64,000 nt of DNA from Ustulina deusta (GCA_023159155.1 JAJNNX010000011.1:496001-560000); one strand, 5' to 3'; positions 45,707 through 56,175 are shown, counted from the first letter of the stretch. Notes: a model not told the origin generated them from the sequence alone. Made by a program: numbers and translations.

Positions 45707-47335
45707 CTTTCCTCCGGTTGTTTTATGTGTTTAATGTCTGGTTTTATGGGAAGGCGTTGGATGGTAACGCGGCGACGCCCGCGCTGAATTGTAACAGCTG
45801 ATGGTAATACAGCCCACCCACCGGGCACGGTGTCAAAGATAATGGATGTATGATAGCTAGATACGCTCAAGAAAAGGGCTGCTCGGGTTGTTAGGTAATG
45901 GGTGGGGGTTGATTTGGATTGGCGTGATGTACATCCTGCGGATAGGTCGTACGGGCGTTTCATGGATGAAGTAATGAGCCGGCTTATTAGAGGCATTGGC
46001 GAAAAGGTGTACAGCTGTGGCTTGTTCCCATAGGATTGAATCAAACGGTTCTCAATTGATGGCTTTGGTCGTAAGAACCATAGTAGTAATGTCGAGAAAA
46101 GCATTCCAACATTCAACAGGATCTATTAAAGGGGCAGATTGCCAGTCCCTGGAGAGCGAGTATTTATGTACCAGAGCCTACTTTCTTGTTTGGGTCATCC
46201 GACTGAAAGGACAATGTCATGATCCCACCTGCTAGCAGCGCCTCACATCACGACCTCTCAAGTTGCATGGGAACCTTTGAGATCCATACATTTCCGAGAA
46301 GACTTATCATGCTGCACATCGTCAGCCGGGCTAGTATATAATTATTGCCACGACTTCTACCAGCAACATCAGATCATCAAGCTGCTCGTCTACTATCCCA
46401 CTTAGAGTAATGTGTTTACTATTTGAAGTGCGAGGCAACATGTTAACAACTACTGTCTTCCCGTGCCAAAAACAATCTTGCCTGCTCGACGATAGACCGA
46501 CTGTGTGTCTGACGCGCGATATATCACATGGGGCCGACGCTGATGTCCTCCTGGTTCTAGGGTGCGGCGGCGTCTCTGATGTCCTGTAAAAAGCGAATAC
46601 TGACATCGGGCATCGTGAGTTGCATCTTTTCTATTTAGCACGCATCATTTGCGACCTTGATGTACGATCAATACTCCAGTACCGATCTCACTTCGCGCAA
46701 GCAAGCCAAATTCCCGAAATGGCCTCATTATTCCTTACTCTTAATGATGACAATTGCGGTATTCCAACTCTTCACTTGTCGATGGATTTTCAAGGCGACC
46801 TGGTCAACATATTCTCACTCAAGCATCTGACCAAAGGTCGCTGTGCCTTGATAGTTGTTGAGGTTCTTCGACTCGATGGGGCTGCAGGGTCCATCGTTGC
46901 GTATGCAGCATGTTTACCGCTCACTCAAGCAGTTCTCAAAGCTGACCTGTGGCGCGAGTTTTTTCTGGCACCACGCGAACTGCTAGTGTATACCATGCAC
47001 GTAGTGATGGGCAGCTGGATTATGGAAGTTAGCTATCATACATACGGCGGAGATATATCGCACTTGGAGACACCAGCCATCATGCGAAGACCATATATAT
47101 AGATTCACCAGAATCGAAAGATGCCGCAAAGCATATGGTTCGCCTCGCTATCAGTCCTAACCTGGTAGTTAAAATGTCCGGGCTCCTACCAGAAGAAGAT
47201 CCTTGACGTTGGTTTAGAAATACCTCCTACATAGCTTCAAGACGGAAAGCGACGAGAAGGTCTCTATTAGTATGGCGTGCTAGATTAAACATAAAAGATT
47301 TCGCAACCAAGCCCAGCTTTCAAATTACTATCTGC
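45707..47335. other. 1.6 kb intergenic region
   Basis: The largest frame is 46620-47102 (+, 160 codons from its first ATG-type start). It has moderate hydrophobicity but no motif I know, and I leave it as an unproven open frame. The two flanking genes are convergent, so both 3' ends lie here. Confidence 0.45.
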
Positions 47336-50006
47336 TCATGCACTCTTCTGACGAGCAACAGTTCCTTCCACATTCCCGATCGCCGTCTCGACAGCAGCAC
47401 CAACATCGAGGTGGAAATATGGCCGATTAACGCCATGCAGGGAAGCCAGCTTCTCTGGTAACTCGTTGGGCCTGCTGGCAACGTCCTGGCTTGACGACGA
47501 TATCCGATCTGCGGAGCCAGCCTCAATGTCCTTCTGAGTGACCACGACACTCTCCTTCTCCGAACCCGACAGACCCTCAGAGGCCGCGACACTGAATATC
47601 GGCCGCCAGTAGGCTTTTTCTGCAGCGGCATCTGCTGGAACACGCGGGAAACCAAATCCCGAAGCGGCCAAGGCGCGACGCGTCCAGCGGTTGCTGACAC
47701 TGGCGATATGCCATTCAGCACGGTCCGGGTAGGTATGGTGGTCCAGCTGGGTCCGCGTGTCGATGAGGCCTTGAATAGACGTGACGTCAACGTTATTCAC
47801 GGATGAGAAGTCCAGTATAAGGGAGCGGAGGACGGGGCGGTCGTCTGCGACATCGCTTACTTGGCCACGACGGGGGCCGGGGTTGTTCCAGGGACGATCC
47901 TGTACGACAATGTAAGCTTTGGGCGTCACTCATTCGGGTCTTGGAGGGAAGCCTGGTCTTGGCTATGGAAGAAAGAGGTGGGGTTTTCTGCGCCATTTCG
48001 GCTTTTCACTTACGCCTATCTTTTCATACCGGTCGAGTGTGGTAGGACGAGTATGCTTTTGAATGAACGCGACCAACTCATCCATGTAGTGTGCCGTATT
48101 GGTGTAGTTGAAGCCTTCGCTGAAGCGGTAGATGAAGACTCCAGGGTACGGGTTGCGGATCTCGACGCTTGTGTTGGAGCCATCTCTACGCTCCAGCGGG
48201 AGGAACGCCTCTCGTTTCGTCGTCGTCGTCGTCGTCGCCGTCGTCTTCTCGCCGCGCTCGTTTCCGTCGCTCGACACGCGATACACGTCGGCCTTGCCTA
48301 GGAAACTACCGCGCGCTTTCGCGAGGCGAAGCAGCAGCAGCGCCGCTGATGCGGCAACCACGAAGTACACGCCGGTTTCAATGTCTGTGAAAACCATGAT
48401 GAGGACGCAGGCGAAGAAGAGCACTACCTCGATCGGCGATACCTGCCAGAACTGGTAGACGGTCGCCGGCGGGGTGAGGAGATCGCCGACTGCGTGGATA
48501 ATGAGACCCGAAAGACTGGCCATGGGGATGTAGAAAAAGACTTTGGTAAGTGCGTATAGGGCTAACACGACGAGAAGAGCAGTCCACAGACCCGCGAGCG
48601 GTGTTCTTACGCCGGCCTTGGCCTTGATCGCGGTACGCGAGAATGAGCCTGTGGCAGGGTATGCGCCTAGGAAAGGCCCAAACACATTCGTGAAGCCTAC
48701 TGCGACGAGTTCCTGGGAGGGATTGATAATGTAATTGTTCAGTCTACCGAAGGATTTTGAGATGGCAATGTGCTCAATGATCAGCACGATGATTGTCGCT
48801 GGCAAGTCTGGGGCAAACGCAGAGATCAGATCTGTGCTAATCTTGGGTACTCCATGGACTCGGAAGCCTGCACACGAATCTTAGGTTAGCCAATCTGATG
48901 TACAAAGGATAGCGGTGCTAGCTTAATGACTCTCGTCCAGCTGTGCGAATAAGACGTACCACTCGGAACTGTCCCAAGGATAGCGAACTTGGCCTTCTTT
49001 GAATCAGTTATGGTGCGGTTCGCGAGCCAGCTGATGAGCGTATAGAGCAAGATGACAAAGGCTAGCCGAAGGGTCCCGATGAAGAACCATGTCTTCTTGC
49101 GGGAGGGTTGCCGTTGCGCCATGTAGTTGCAGAACCACCTGAGCGCATAGAGCAGAAACAAGGCCGTCAGGCCTAGCGCGGCGTCAAGCTTAGCCGTGGG
49201 CAGCGCACGCAGCGTGTTAATAATGACCAAGTAGGTCGAGTCTCGAGTGTTGACACCACTGACTCCGAGCAATTTAGGGACCTGGCCAGCGGCGATATTC
49301 ACAGCAGCACCTGTCATAAAAGAGCAGATACCGACGAGTGGGATAAACTCGACAAGCCAGCCCAGGCGCACGAGACCAATGAACAGCAGGACGGAGCCGG
49401 CGATCACACTCAGACCTCGAGCAATCTCCTCGGGCGTGAACTCGGGGTGTGCCTCCGTGACACGGGCAACAATTCGTCCGACCAGCGTCGACATCACGGC
49501 CACCGTACCTATGGTGATATCTTTCGACGTCGCAAACAGAAAGTACAAGATGAACCCCACGAAAGAGGTATAGAGGCCATATTCGGGCTTCAGTCCGGCC
49601 AGTAGGGCGTATGCCATTCCTTGCGGAACAACAACGAACCCTACGGTGATGCCGGCAATCAGATCACCCACTAGCCACTGGGGGTGAGGAAGTCAGCACA
49701 TGAAGCTCATGGAACAAGAGTAATAGGGGCCAGAGGGTTGAAGCTCACGGTTAGATTGTAATGGAAGATCCACTGAAGGAAAGGAAACAAGCTGGAAATG
49801 TACCGGCCAACCCCGGCCAAGGTCGGCCTGTGTTCGAGCAGGTACTCCTTCACTGTGGGCTCCGTCTCGTAGTAGGGATCAATTGACTGGGACTGAAGGT
49901 TCGCCGCCGCAGACTGGAGGAGGTCAGACGGCTCCGTCTTAGACCGCTCGTCGACGTCGATGCCGACGGCTTTCGCGAGGCCGCGGCCGACCTTATTGCC
50001 TGCCAT
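47336..50006 (-). CDS. Sulfate permease (SulP family with STAS domain), 4 exons
   Basis: Exons 50006-49749, 49677-48960, 48867-48014 and 47899-47336 give 797 residues. The order is a hydrophilic N-terminus, about 12 membrane segments from residue 70 to 560, and a C-terminal STAS domain from about 570. SulP signatures are clear: WLVGDLIAGITVGFVVVPQGMAYA, LKPEYGLYTSF, FMTGAAVNIAAGQVPKLLG, ISKSFGRLNNYIINPSQEL and TGSFSRTAIKAKAGVRTPLAG. The STAS part has the typical FSSVNNVDVTSIQGL. It is a proton-coupled sulfate importer of the plasma membrane, like yeast Sul1/Sul2 and Neurospora cys-14. Expression is normally induced by sulfur limitation; I did not find a clear Cys3-type site upstream. A stretch of ACG codons near 48230 encodes a Thr run in a cytosolic linker. 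Confidence 0.95.
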
Positions 50007-53000
50007 CGTTCAGACCCTGGTATTCGCTGCGGGCGAAGCGAACAAGTCGAGTAGGTATAACGAGGGTCTCGTTGAGTCTGGGGGGGCCGCTGCTTAAGGT
50101 TTTGGTACCAACTTAAAAGTTCGGCAGCAGATTCTCCCCTGGTTGTTGTATATCCGATCAGCCATTTTTCTTTCTTCTTCAGAGAGCGCGGCGCGGACAT
50201 CGTCTTAATTATACTATTCCCTCAAGACGAAAATCCGCGCAATATCGTACGGCCATAAGGATTCCCATTAGCGTGCCCAGACAGCCCAAGCGAGGGTTAA
50301 GCATGCAACCAAGAAGTCAAGACTTGTTGCCCAGATCTTGGAATATCTCATCACAATCGAAGAAACGTGAGCAGCCTCCCAAAACGCCCCATGGTTCTGG
50401 GTCGCTCAATTTCCTCGGATTAGCCGCATCCATGCATCCTCCTCCCCCCCCCATCCCCCCAGCGCAACGCAGCGTGGGGTTGTCATTACAGCCACCTAGC
50501 TCGTTTCCAGCCTGGTGGAATGATAGCTGAAGAATTGTTTTTTGCTAGCCATGGTGATGCTACATTCTAGTGTGTATGTCGACATCGATATGGACACTAA
50601 CGGCGCGGAGGGCTAGACGTACCAAGACGGCGGTGGGGCTAGTAAGGTTTGTGGCGCGACGCCAAGTATCACGACATCGCAGTCCAAAATGACGACCTAT
50701 CCCACACTCCCACGTTTTGGTGCCCTGATCGCCCCTGCCCAGCGAGCGCCTCATGTCCCAGTGGGATGGTATGAGCAACTGCTCGTTCAGGGTCTGGGTG
50801 TTCTTGCTTGTCTCGACCTGCTGCGCCAATTCTGCGCCATTGCCCACCGTTGCAACTCTAAGGTTCAGATGTAAAGGGGCAATCTATACATCTGCGAGTT
50901 AGACAGAGAAGATGGTACTAGTGACGAAACTTTATATATATTCCTTAAGTTCTGTACCTGCTTCTAGAGTATCTGCAAATTTAGTTAGCATTGCGCTCCA
51001 TCTACCCACACGGTTATGTAATACCTAGGTATGTTTATGTAATGAATTGTAGTCACTTGGTTGCACGCCAACACAGTCGTAGGAAACAAACAAAAACGAG
51101 ATATCTAGGTCTCACAGAGATGTTGCAGAACTGGTCTAGATGGGCTAGACTTTTCAGCCATCAATGCAGAGATAATATACATCTCCGAGGACGCTTCAGA
51201 ATCCTCCAGTCCAATACGTCATACGCCTCACGATGACGCGACCAGACCAGCTTGCCCTATTCAGCTTCGGAAGATTCCTAGCTCGACTTCCTTTGCCACG
51301 TTGAGCCTTGTTTAAATATAGCCCTAGCATATTAAGTCAATGCAGGATCGTGTGGGGGATTCGCCATGTCCCGTGATAAGACAGATCTGATTATTAGGAC
51401 GGCTTACTCCGGTATTGAAGAAAAAAATCCGACAATTGGGCGCATTTGCCGACCGTTGATGCATTAGTATGGCAATAGGTATGGTAACTATCGAATTACC
51501 TTTCCAGATAGGCGACAGGGGGGGTTGACTAGATCAGAGTATGGATCACGAGGAGTTGAACTTAAGTAGGTCGGCGATCAAACGTCTATGTGAGGCATAC
51601 ATGAGCGTTCGGACGCTTTGCCACCATAGACAGTCCAACACGCTTGATTTTCGACGGAGACGACGCGCAAGAGCATGGGGCGGCAATAATATCGTTGGTT
51701 CGAAAGTCTATCGAGCTGTTACGCGACTACAAGAAGAAAGACTCTGTTTTCTATATAGTTAGGAGAGATCGCCAGTGTGTAGTTCTAGGCCTTCTTGCAG
51801 CGACGTATGGTCACAACACACCCGACCTGACACTAGCTCTCGGGGTTCCCTGCGTGTCTGTGCATTCCCATCGAGGTATTTTCATCCATCGGCGCCACGG
51901 ATAATCTCATCCAATCCAGGCCACAAGTAACGCGAATATAAAACATCAAACTAGACACCGTCTAGACCAAATCCTCTTGACGACCGAGAATAAATTACAT
52001 AATAAGCACGAGTAATTCCCCTTGTTTGTATGGATGGTTAGTCCTAGCTATCACCTAGACTTGTAGCTACTCGCCTAGAAGGGGAAATCATAGACAGATG
52101 GTCTAATGATCGCTGAGAAGCTATCTTTCCCGACGTCGCATCTTGATCTTATTTTAAACCATTATTAATGGTATTAATGGCGCTTGGAATGATACTACGA
52201 TTCAAGGAAATTGGGCGTTCTAAATTCCCTCTGCATAAGAACCACCGTTGGAAATCTGAAAGATAGACGTATCTCAAGCTATTTTCATTGTTATTTTTGC
52301 CCATCGGCTGGAGAGTGGCTGAAGTCTAGGCTCAATAAGACGTTTAGACTTCTTTTTATAGATTTTAACTGCTTCGTAGATTATGTGGTAGTCCGGGAGC
52401 CTAGTGAAACCTGGGTACTCGTGTTCCGAAAATGGTTAATGAGGCGTTAACCTGATGATGCTGGGCACTATAGATAACAATATTTAACACTCGGTATGAA
52501 GGCTTCTGCTGACTTATTATAACGGTGCGACGGTCCTGCCGGTTCTGCCTTTTCTGACATCTCCTTCGTCGTAGCTGCCAGCCCCGTCAGGTATTTACTT
52601 GGGTATCTCTCGTCACGTACTGCAATATCCGGCGCAACGTGTGTGCAACAGCCTCGAACATTCTGTTTTAGAAACGAAAGCCTCAGTCAAACTTGTCAGA
52701 AGGCTTACATGGCTATCCCGTTGATTCCGTGGATATTAGGTTCCGCTGCTATGAGAGGTCTGGTGGCACCTTATGGGTATTCAAAGAAGCAGCCTCATGA
52801 GTCATCAGTTTTGATATGCGTATGACAGATTACAAGCGGTGCTGTATCCACCTTCAAACGGCACGTGAGAGGCATGAGCGCAAGCATCCTCTGGCTTCCA
52901 CGTCTTGACAAACCATTCCACCCACCAGGAGGACTCGAGTATACCCAGGCGGTAGCCTCGGTGACAGATATTCTCGAGATTAGTCTACATTCTGTGCTGC

Positions 53001-53097
53001 CGTGACCACTTCGAGAAATAGACCTAGCCATGCAGACCTACCTAACCACTTGATAGTCTGTATGACTCAGGTTGTATGAGAGTCTGTAATAATCGAT
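50007..53097. other. 3.1 kb gene desert
   Basis: The first few hundred bases are the permease promoter. A frame at 51644-51904 (+) reads smoothly (SLVRKSIELLRDYKKKD, then FYIVRRDRQCVVLGLL) and could be a remnant of a gene, but I cannot name it or find its other exons. Otherwise I see no feature. Confidence 0.45.
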
Positions 53098-53111
53098 GTT
53101 ATTAATATGAT

Positions 53112-53177
53112 AAGCCTTAAGGGAGTTGAACCCTTCCCATTCCACCTGAAAAGGTTAAATGGTCACCAAGAAGGTTT
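53112..53177 (-). other. tRNA-like sequence, left end of unit
   Basis: On the minus strand AAACCTT and AAGGCTT can pair as a 7-bp acceptor-like stem with one mismatch. Just before the latter, AAGGG-TTCAACT-CCCTT forms a perfect T-arm with a Pol III B-box (GGTTCAACTCC). At 66 nt there is no convincing anticodon arm, so it is a degenerate or partial tRNA, not a functional tRNA gene. Confidence 0.5.
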
Positions 53178-53183
53178 GAGGGT

Positions 53184-53245
53184 GGCATTCGCCAAAGCGT
53201 GGCAATCACCAAAGCGTGGCAATCGCCAATGAGGTGGCAATCGCC
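53184..53245 (-). repeat. GGCGATTGCC array, left copy (4 units)
   Basis: Near-palindromic 10-mers begin at 53184, 53201, 53218 and 53236, so the period is 17-18 bp, separated by AAAGCGT-like spacers. On the minus strand they read as GGCGATTGCC and variants. They lie behind the stop of the leftward gene, mirroring the right-hand array. Confidence 0.9.
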
Positions 53246-53261
53246 AAAGGGTAAGTATGTA

Positions 53262-53320
53262 AGGCTTGCGCCCACAATCTTTTTGAGGTTTGTGCCTGAC
53301 ATTTTCATTAGTCTTGCGCC
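53262..53320 (-). repeat. GGCGCAAGCC-type repeats, left copy
   Basis: Three diverged copies (AGGCTTGCGCCC at 53262, AGGTTTGTGCCT near 53286, AGTCTTGCGCCC near 53310) lie about 24 bp apart, just after the stop of the leftward gene. Confidence 0.7.
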
Positions 53321-53356
53321 CGAAGGTGTCGTAGGGCCCGTGTAAGGAAAGTACAA

Positions 53357-54429
53357 TCAAAATACGCTTCCATCTGTACCAGCCAAGCCGCTGCGATTGT
53401 TTTGAGGCCTCTCCCCATCATTGTTGCCGGTCGCCTTCTTTTCAGCTTCTCGCGCATTCATGACGTCCCACAAGGGTTTCGGTTCTTCTCTAAGTTCAGC
53501 TGCCTCTTTTGTAGCATCATCAACCTTCATTGTCGTGATCAAGCTGGGATCTTCGGAGTCAACGTAATCGAGATCGGAGAGTTTTGTAGACCATTCCTTC
53601 TCTACAACCATATCTGGGGTTACTCTGCGTCCATGCGACTCCCACTCGTAAAACTTGTCATAATCTCCCCATCCAAGGCCAATACCGTGAGGACGGCGGG
53701 TTTTTCGGAAGTGGGCGTTCGAAGAACCTGATACCACCTGCTTCCACTCATTTGGGGGGCGGAATTCTTTAGCAGTAGATATATTATCCTCATCATCGTA
53801 ATTCTCTTCGAGTGGCATATGGGGTTCCCAATTAGGCGGCGCGGTATGCTTCTTGGTAAACTCGATATCGCTGGGGCTAAAATAGTGTTCAGTGTCGAGA
53901 TGGGGCTTGTCTGTTGTGATAACGTCTTGAGGCCAGTTGCACCGGCGCCTATCGTTGCCGTTTTCGTCAACAGGCCGCTCGGGGCATTTCCACAGCTCCC
54001 AGCCTTCGGCTTCTCGTGCCTTCACTTCCGCCAAAGGGACAAGATGGTAGGCTTTTGGTCCCGAGGAATCCTCAACAGTCATATAGACATGTTCTTTGGC
54101 CTCGAACTCTTCGTCCTGAGGTGTAGGACCAGGTCTTTGGATCGCATGGAATCCCTTGTTTCCCTCAGCATCGACCCACAGGCGGAAGCGCGGCGTAATG
54201 CCCTTCTCGGTCAATCGGGCGTCGAGCTTTTCATAGTCCCTGATGATGTTGCGCTCCGCTCTTCTAGGGGACTCTAGATCAGGGATCCAATCATTGGGGA
54301 GCTTGTGTAGTGCCCAAAAATCGTCGCCCTCGTTGTCATCATGATGAGCGTCAACCGTATTAACATTAGCATGCTGCTATAGCTAGTCAGTGAAGTTCTC
54401 ATTTTCAAAATGGGTCAGCTCACCTCCAT
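53357..54429 (-). CDS. Unknown acidic protein of the two-gene unit, 2 exons
   Basis: The ATG is at 54429. A 6-nt first exon (ATG GAG) is followed by a 47-bp intron (GTGAGC donor, CTATAG acceptor) and exon 54376-53357, giving 341 residues. I recognise no family. The protein is hydrophilic, rich in Asp, Glu, Trp and Pro, without signal peptide or membrane segment. Visible features are an opening DDFWALHKLPNDWIPDLE, a charged helix RRAERNIIRDYEKLDARL, a compact TPRFRLWVDAEGNKGFH, a basic RKTRRPHGIGLGWGDYDKFY and an acidic to basic tail ending in SVF. The tail ending is shared with the shifted end of the partner gene. Transcription starts in the shared leader region. A non-ATG start at 54214 would discard a well-formed N-terminus and is rejected. 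Confidence 0.75.
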
Positions 54430-54535
54430 CGTGGTGGTGGTGGTAGTAGTGCTGTTGCTAGTGCTGTTGGGTTTGCTAGTGCTGCTGGTGATATTGGTGG
54501 TGTTGGTGATGTTGGTGGTGTTGCCGGTGTTGGTG
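54430..54535 (-). repeat. CAC/CAA-rich leader of the leftward gene
   Basis: Read on the minus strand the ~105 bp before the ATG consist of CACCAA, CATCAC and AGCACT units. Composition and position match the leader of the rightward gene. Confidence 0.8.
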
Positions 54536-54679
54536 TAAAGGCTCAGGTTGAAAGGAGAAAGGAAGACTGATATTATGATATCTACTAGGTAAGTACCTAA
54601 TGTGCCTCTGTGCCTCCCTAACTAACGCATGTACCTACCACTGTACCTATATCAGCATTGAATATTTGAACACCACGAA

Positions 54680-54800
54680 GTTGAACGCGGCTGCCATGTT
54701 GAATGCAGCTTCCATGGTTGAACGCAGCTTCCGTGGTTGAACGCAGCTTCCATGGTTGTACGTAGCTTCCATGGTTATACGTAACTTCCATGGTTGTACC
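54680..54800. repeat. 19-bp tandem repeat in the shared promoter
   Basis: Six full copies of GTTGAACGCAGCTTCCATG and one partial copy follow head to tail, starting at 54680 (18 bp), 54698, 54717, 54736, 54755, 54774 and 54793. Copies on the right diverge progressively (GTACG, then ATACG). The array sits between the two leaders and is flanked by ACCTTAGGTAGG-type words. It could be a binding array for a regulator or for an element-encoded protein. Confidence 0.92.
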
Positions 54801-54865
54801 TTAGGTAGGTACTCTTCTACATACCTTAGGTACATACAAAGCATTTATACTTCTGAATTTCAATC

Positions 54866-55024
54866 ACTATCACCATCACTATCACCATCACTATCACCAT
54901 CACCATCACCATCACTACCACCACCAACAACAGCAACAGCAACATCGGCAGCACCACCACCAACATCACCACCACCACCACCATCATCACCATCATCACC
55001 AACATCACCACCAGCACCACCACC
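54866..55024 (+). repeat. ATCACC/CACCAC microsatellite leader of the rightward gene
   Basis: CACTATCACCAT units pass into CAACAG and then CACCAC and CATCAC units right up to the ATG, about 160 bp in total. As an mRNA leader it would be nearly free of G and unstructured. Confidence 0.9.
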
Positions 55025-55732
55025 ATGGCTTTCGTGCCTGATCCCGTCGACGTTCAAAACTATCGGGACGCGCAACGTGTTGGCCGTGTGTTTTCTTTGG
55101 GCTGTCTACCCCGTGGTGCATCACAGCGCAGAATTGAAAGTGCCATCCGAGAGGTTCCAGGATGTGCTGGGAACGTGACGGTCTACTGGGAATACTTCGA
55201 GCGGACTTCACCCAATCAAAAGAACCTTGGCTGGTGCCACATTCTCTGCTCAACCTTGGAGCTTAAAACCCGCCTTAGATCCGGTCTAGCCAATCGGGAG
55301 CTTATCCCTAACAGCAATGTCAGGACTCGTACTAGAAGAGTTAATCTTTTAATGGTGTGTAAATTCAACAAATGCTTCTACCCAAGAAAATGAGCTGATA
55401 TGAACCAGACCAATTTCGAGCGCATAACTCACCTTGAAGGAGAGTGTGCTGGCACCAACACACCCCAGCAAGCCCAGCAGCGCCAACAGCGCCCGCCCAC
55501 CGCCATGCAGGCCATAGGCCAAGAGCATAATGCTGTATTCGAGCAGGCCGATCTCATCATCCCACGCCTTGCCGCTGGCCGCGATGAGCTTACGGCCCTT
55601 GCCAATTCGGTCATTCGCGACTATGAGCTCCCCGGTGTCCACCAACGCAATGCCGACCTTTTGGAAGAAGCCGCAAGGCTCATTACATCATTGAGACGGT
55701 TCCATACTACCCGCCGAGACCGCCGAAGCTGA
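55025..55732 (+). CDS. Unknown basic protein of the two-gene unit, 2 exons, frameshifted tail
   Basis: Exons 55025-55354 and 55409-55732 join through a 54-bp intron (GTGTGT donor, ACCAG acceptor) to give 217 residues. No family is recognised. The N-terminal 110 residues look globular (VGRVFSLGCLPRGASQRRIE, then NVTVYWEYFER, LGWCHILCSTLELKTRL). The second exon encodes Gln-rich sequence and an amphipathic helical part (DELTALANSVIRDYELPG, NADLLEEAARLITSLRR). The frame then stops. Dropping one C from the CCC at 55710-55712 would continue into an Ala/Glu/Pro and acidic tail that ends in SVF at 55820, like the partner protein. The gene may thus be broken by one base, or the base may be a sequencing error. 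Confidence 0.65.
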
Positions 55733-55820
55733 ACCAGCTGAACCAGCTGCTCAGGATAACATCAATGAAGAGGAGGAGGACGGTGATACAGAGGACAAGG
55801 TCGACGATTCTGTGTTCTGA
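55733..55820 (+). pseudogene. Out-of-frame acidic tail of the rightward gene
   Basis: This frame, open from 55695 to a TGA at 55818-55820, encodes AEPAEPAAQ, a Glu/Asp run and DDSVF. It follows the coding exon with a single-base frame difference and looks like its natural C-terminus. Confidence 0.55.
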
Positions 55821-55877
55821 TCTTACTGATCATGGCACCAGCCATTGTGGCGTTCCAATCCAGTGTCTACCTGTTAG

Positions 55878-55937
55878 AGGCGCAAGCCTTATTACTAATC
55901 ACTAGGCGCAAGCCTCACATTGACAAGGCGCAAGCCT
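55878..55937 (+). repeat. GGCGCAAGCC-type repeats, right copy
   Basis: AGGCGCAAGCCT occurs exactly at 55878, 55904 and 55926, just after the stop of the rightward gene, mirroring the diverged left set. Confidence 0.9.
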
Positions 55938-55953
55938 CATGTCACCAACCATT

Positions 55954-56048
55954 GGCGATTGCCACCCTTTGGCGATTGCCGTCCTTTGGCGATTGCTACC
56001 CTTTGGCGATTGCCGTCCTTTGGCGATTGCCACCCTTTGGCGATTGCC
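55954..56048 (+). repeat. GGCGATTGCC array, right copy (6 units)
   Basis: Six units start at 55954, 55971, 55988, 56005, 56022 and 56039, an exact 17-bp period with consensus GGCGATTGCCRYCCTTT (spacers alternate ACCCTTT and GTCCTTT). The unit is in inverted orientation to the left array. Confidence 0.95.
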
Positions 56049-56056
56049 GCTTCTCA

Positions 56057-56144
56057 AGACCTTATGGTGTGACGAGAGCACACTCGGTAACGTTCTATTG
56101 CAGAATACGAGCATAGAACGTGGGGTTCAAATCCCCAGAGGTCA
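56057..56144 (+). other. tRNA-like sequence, right end of unit
   Basis: AGACCTT (56057) can pair with GAGGTCA (56138) in six of seven positions. TGGTGTGACGAGAGCA at 56065 resembles the A-box and D-arm of eukaryotic glutamine tRNAs. TGGGG-TTCAAAT-CCCCA at 56121-56137 is a perfect T-arm with a consensus B-box. The middle is abnormal: ACGTTCTAT (56090) and ATAGAACGT (56113) form a 9-bp hairpin where anticodon and variable arms belong. It is likely a tRNA-derived relic or tRNA-like 3' element rather than a working tRNA. Confidence 0.55.
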
Positions 56145-56175
56145 TCCAGGCACTTAGATGCCCTGTAGTTATTAA

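Larger units (their letters stand above)
53098..56175. other. Symmetric two-gene unit, candidate mobile or selfish element
   Basis: Two divergent genes of unknown family occupy the centre. Outward from each stop codon, in the same order on both sides, come GGCGCAAGCC-type repeats, a 17-bp-period GGCGATTGCC array and a tRNA-like sequence. Outward from each start codon lies a CAC-rich leader, and between the leaders a 19-bp tandem repeat. GTTATTAA occurs immediately outside both ends (53098-53105 and 56168-56175) and could be an 8-bp target-site duplication. No transposase, recombinase or polymerase motif is visible in either protein, so mobility is an inference. Confidence 0.5.

Noticed and set aside
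54214..54214. Non-ATG start for the leftward gene of the two-gene unit
   Set aside because: The frame continues upstream through 56 coherent codons to a standard intron and an ATG at 54429.
55954..56048. CRISPR array
   Set aside because: Units are 10-bp cores with 7-bp near-constant spacers in a fungal nuclear genome, which does not fit CRISPR.
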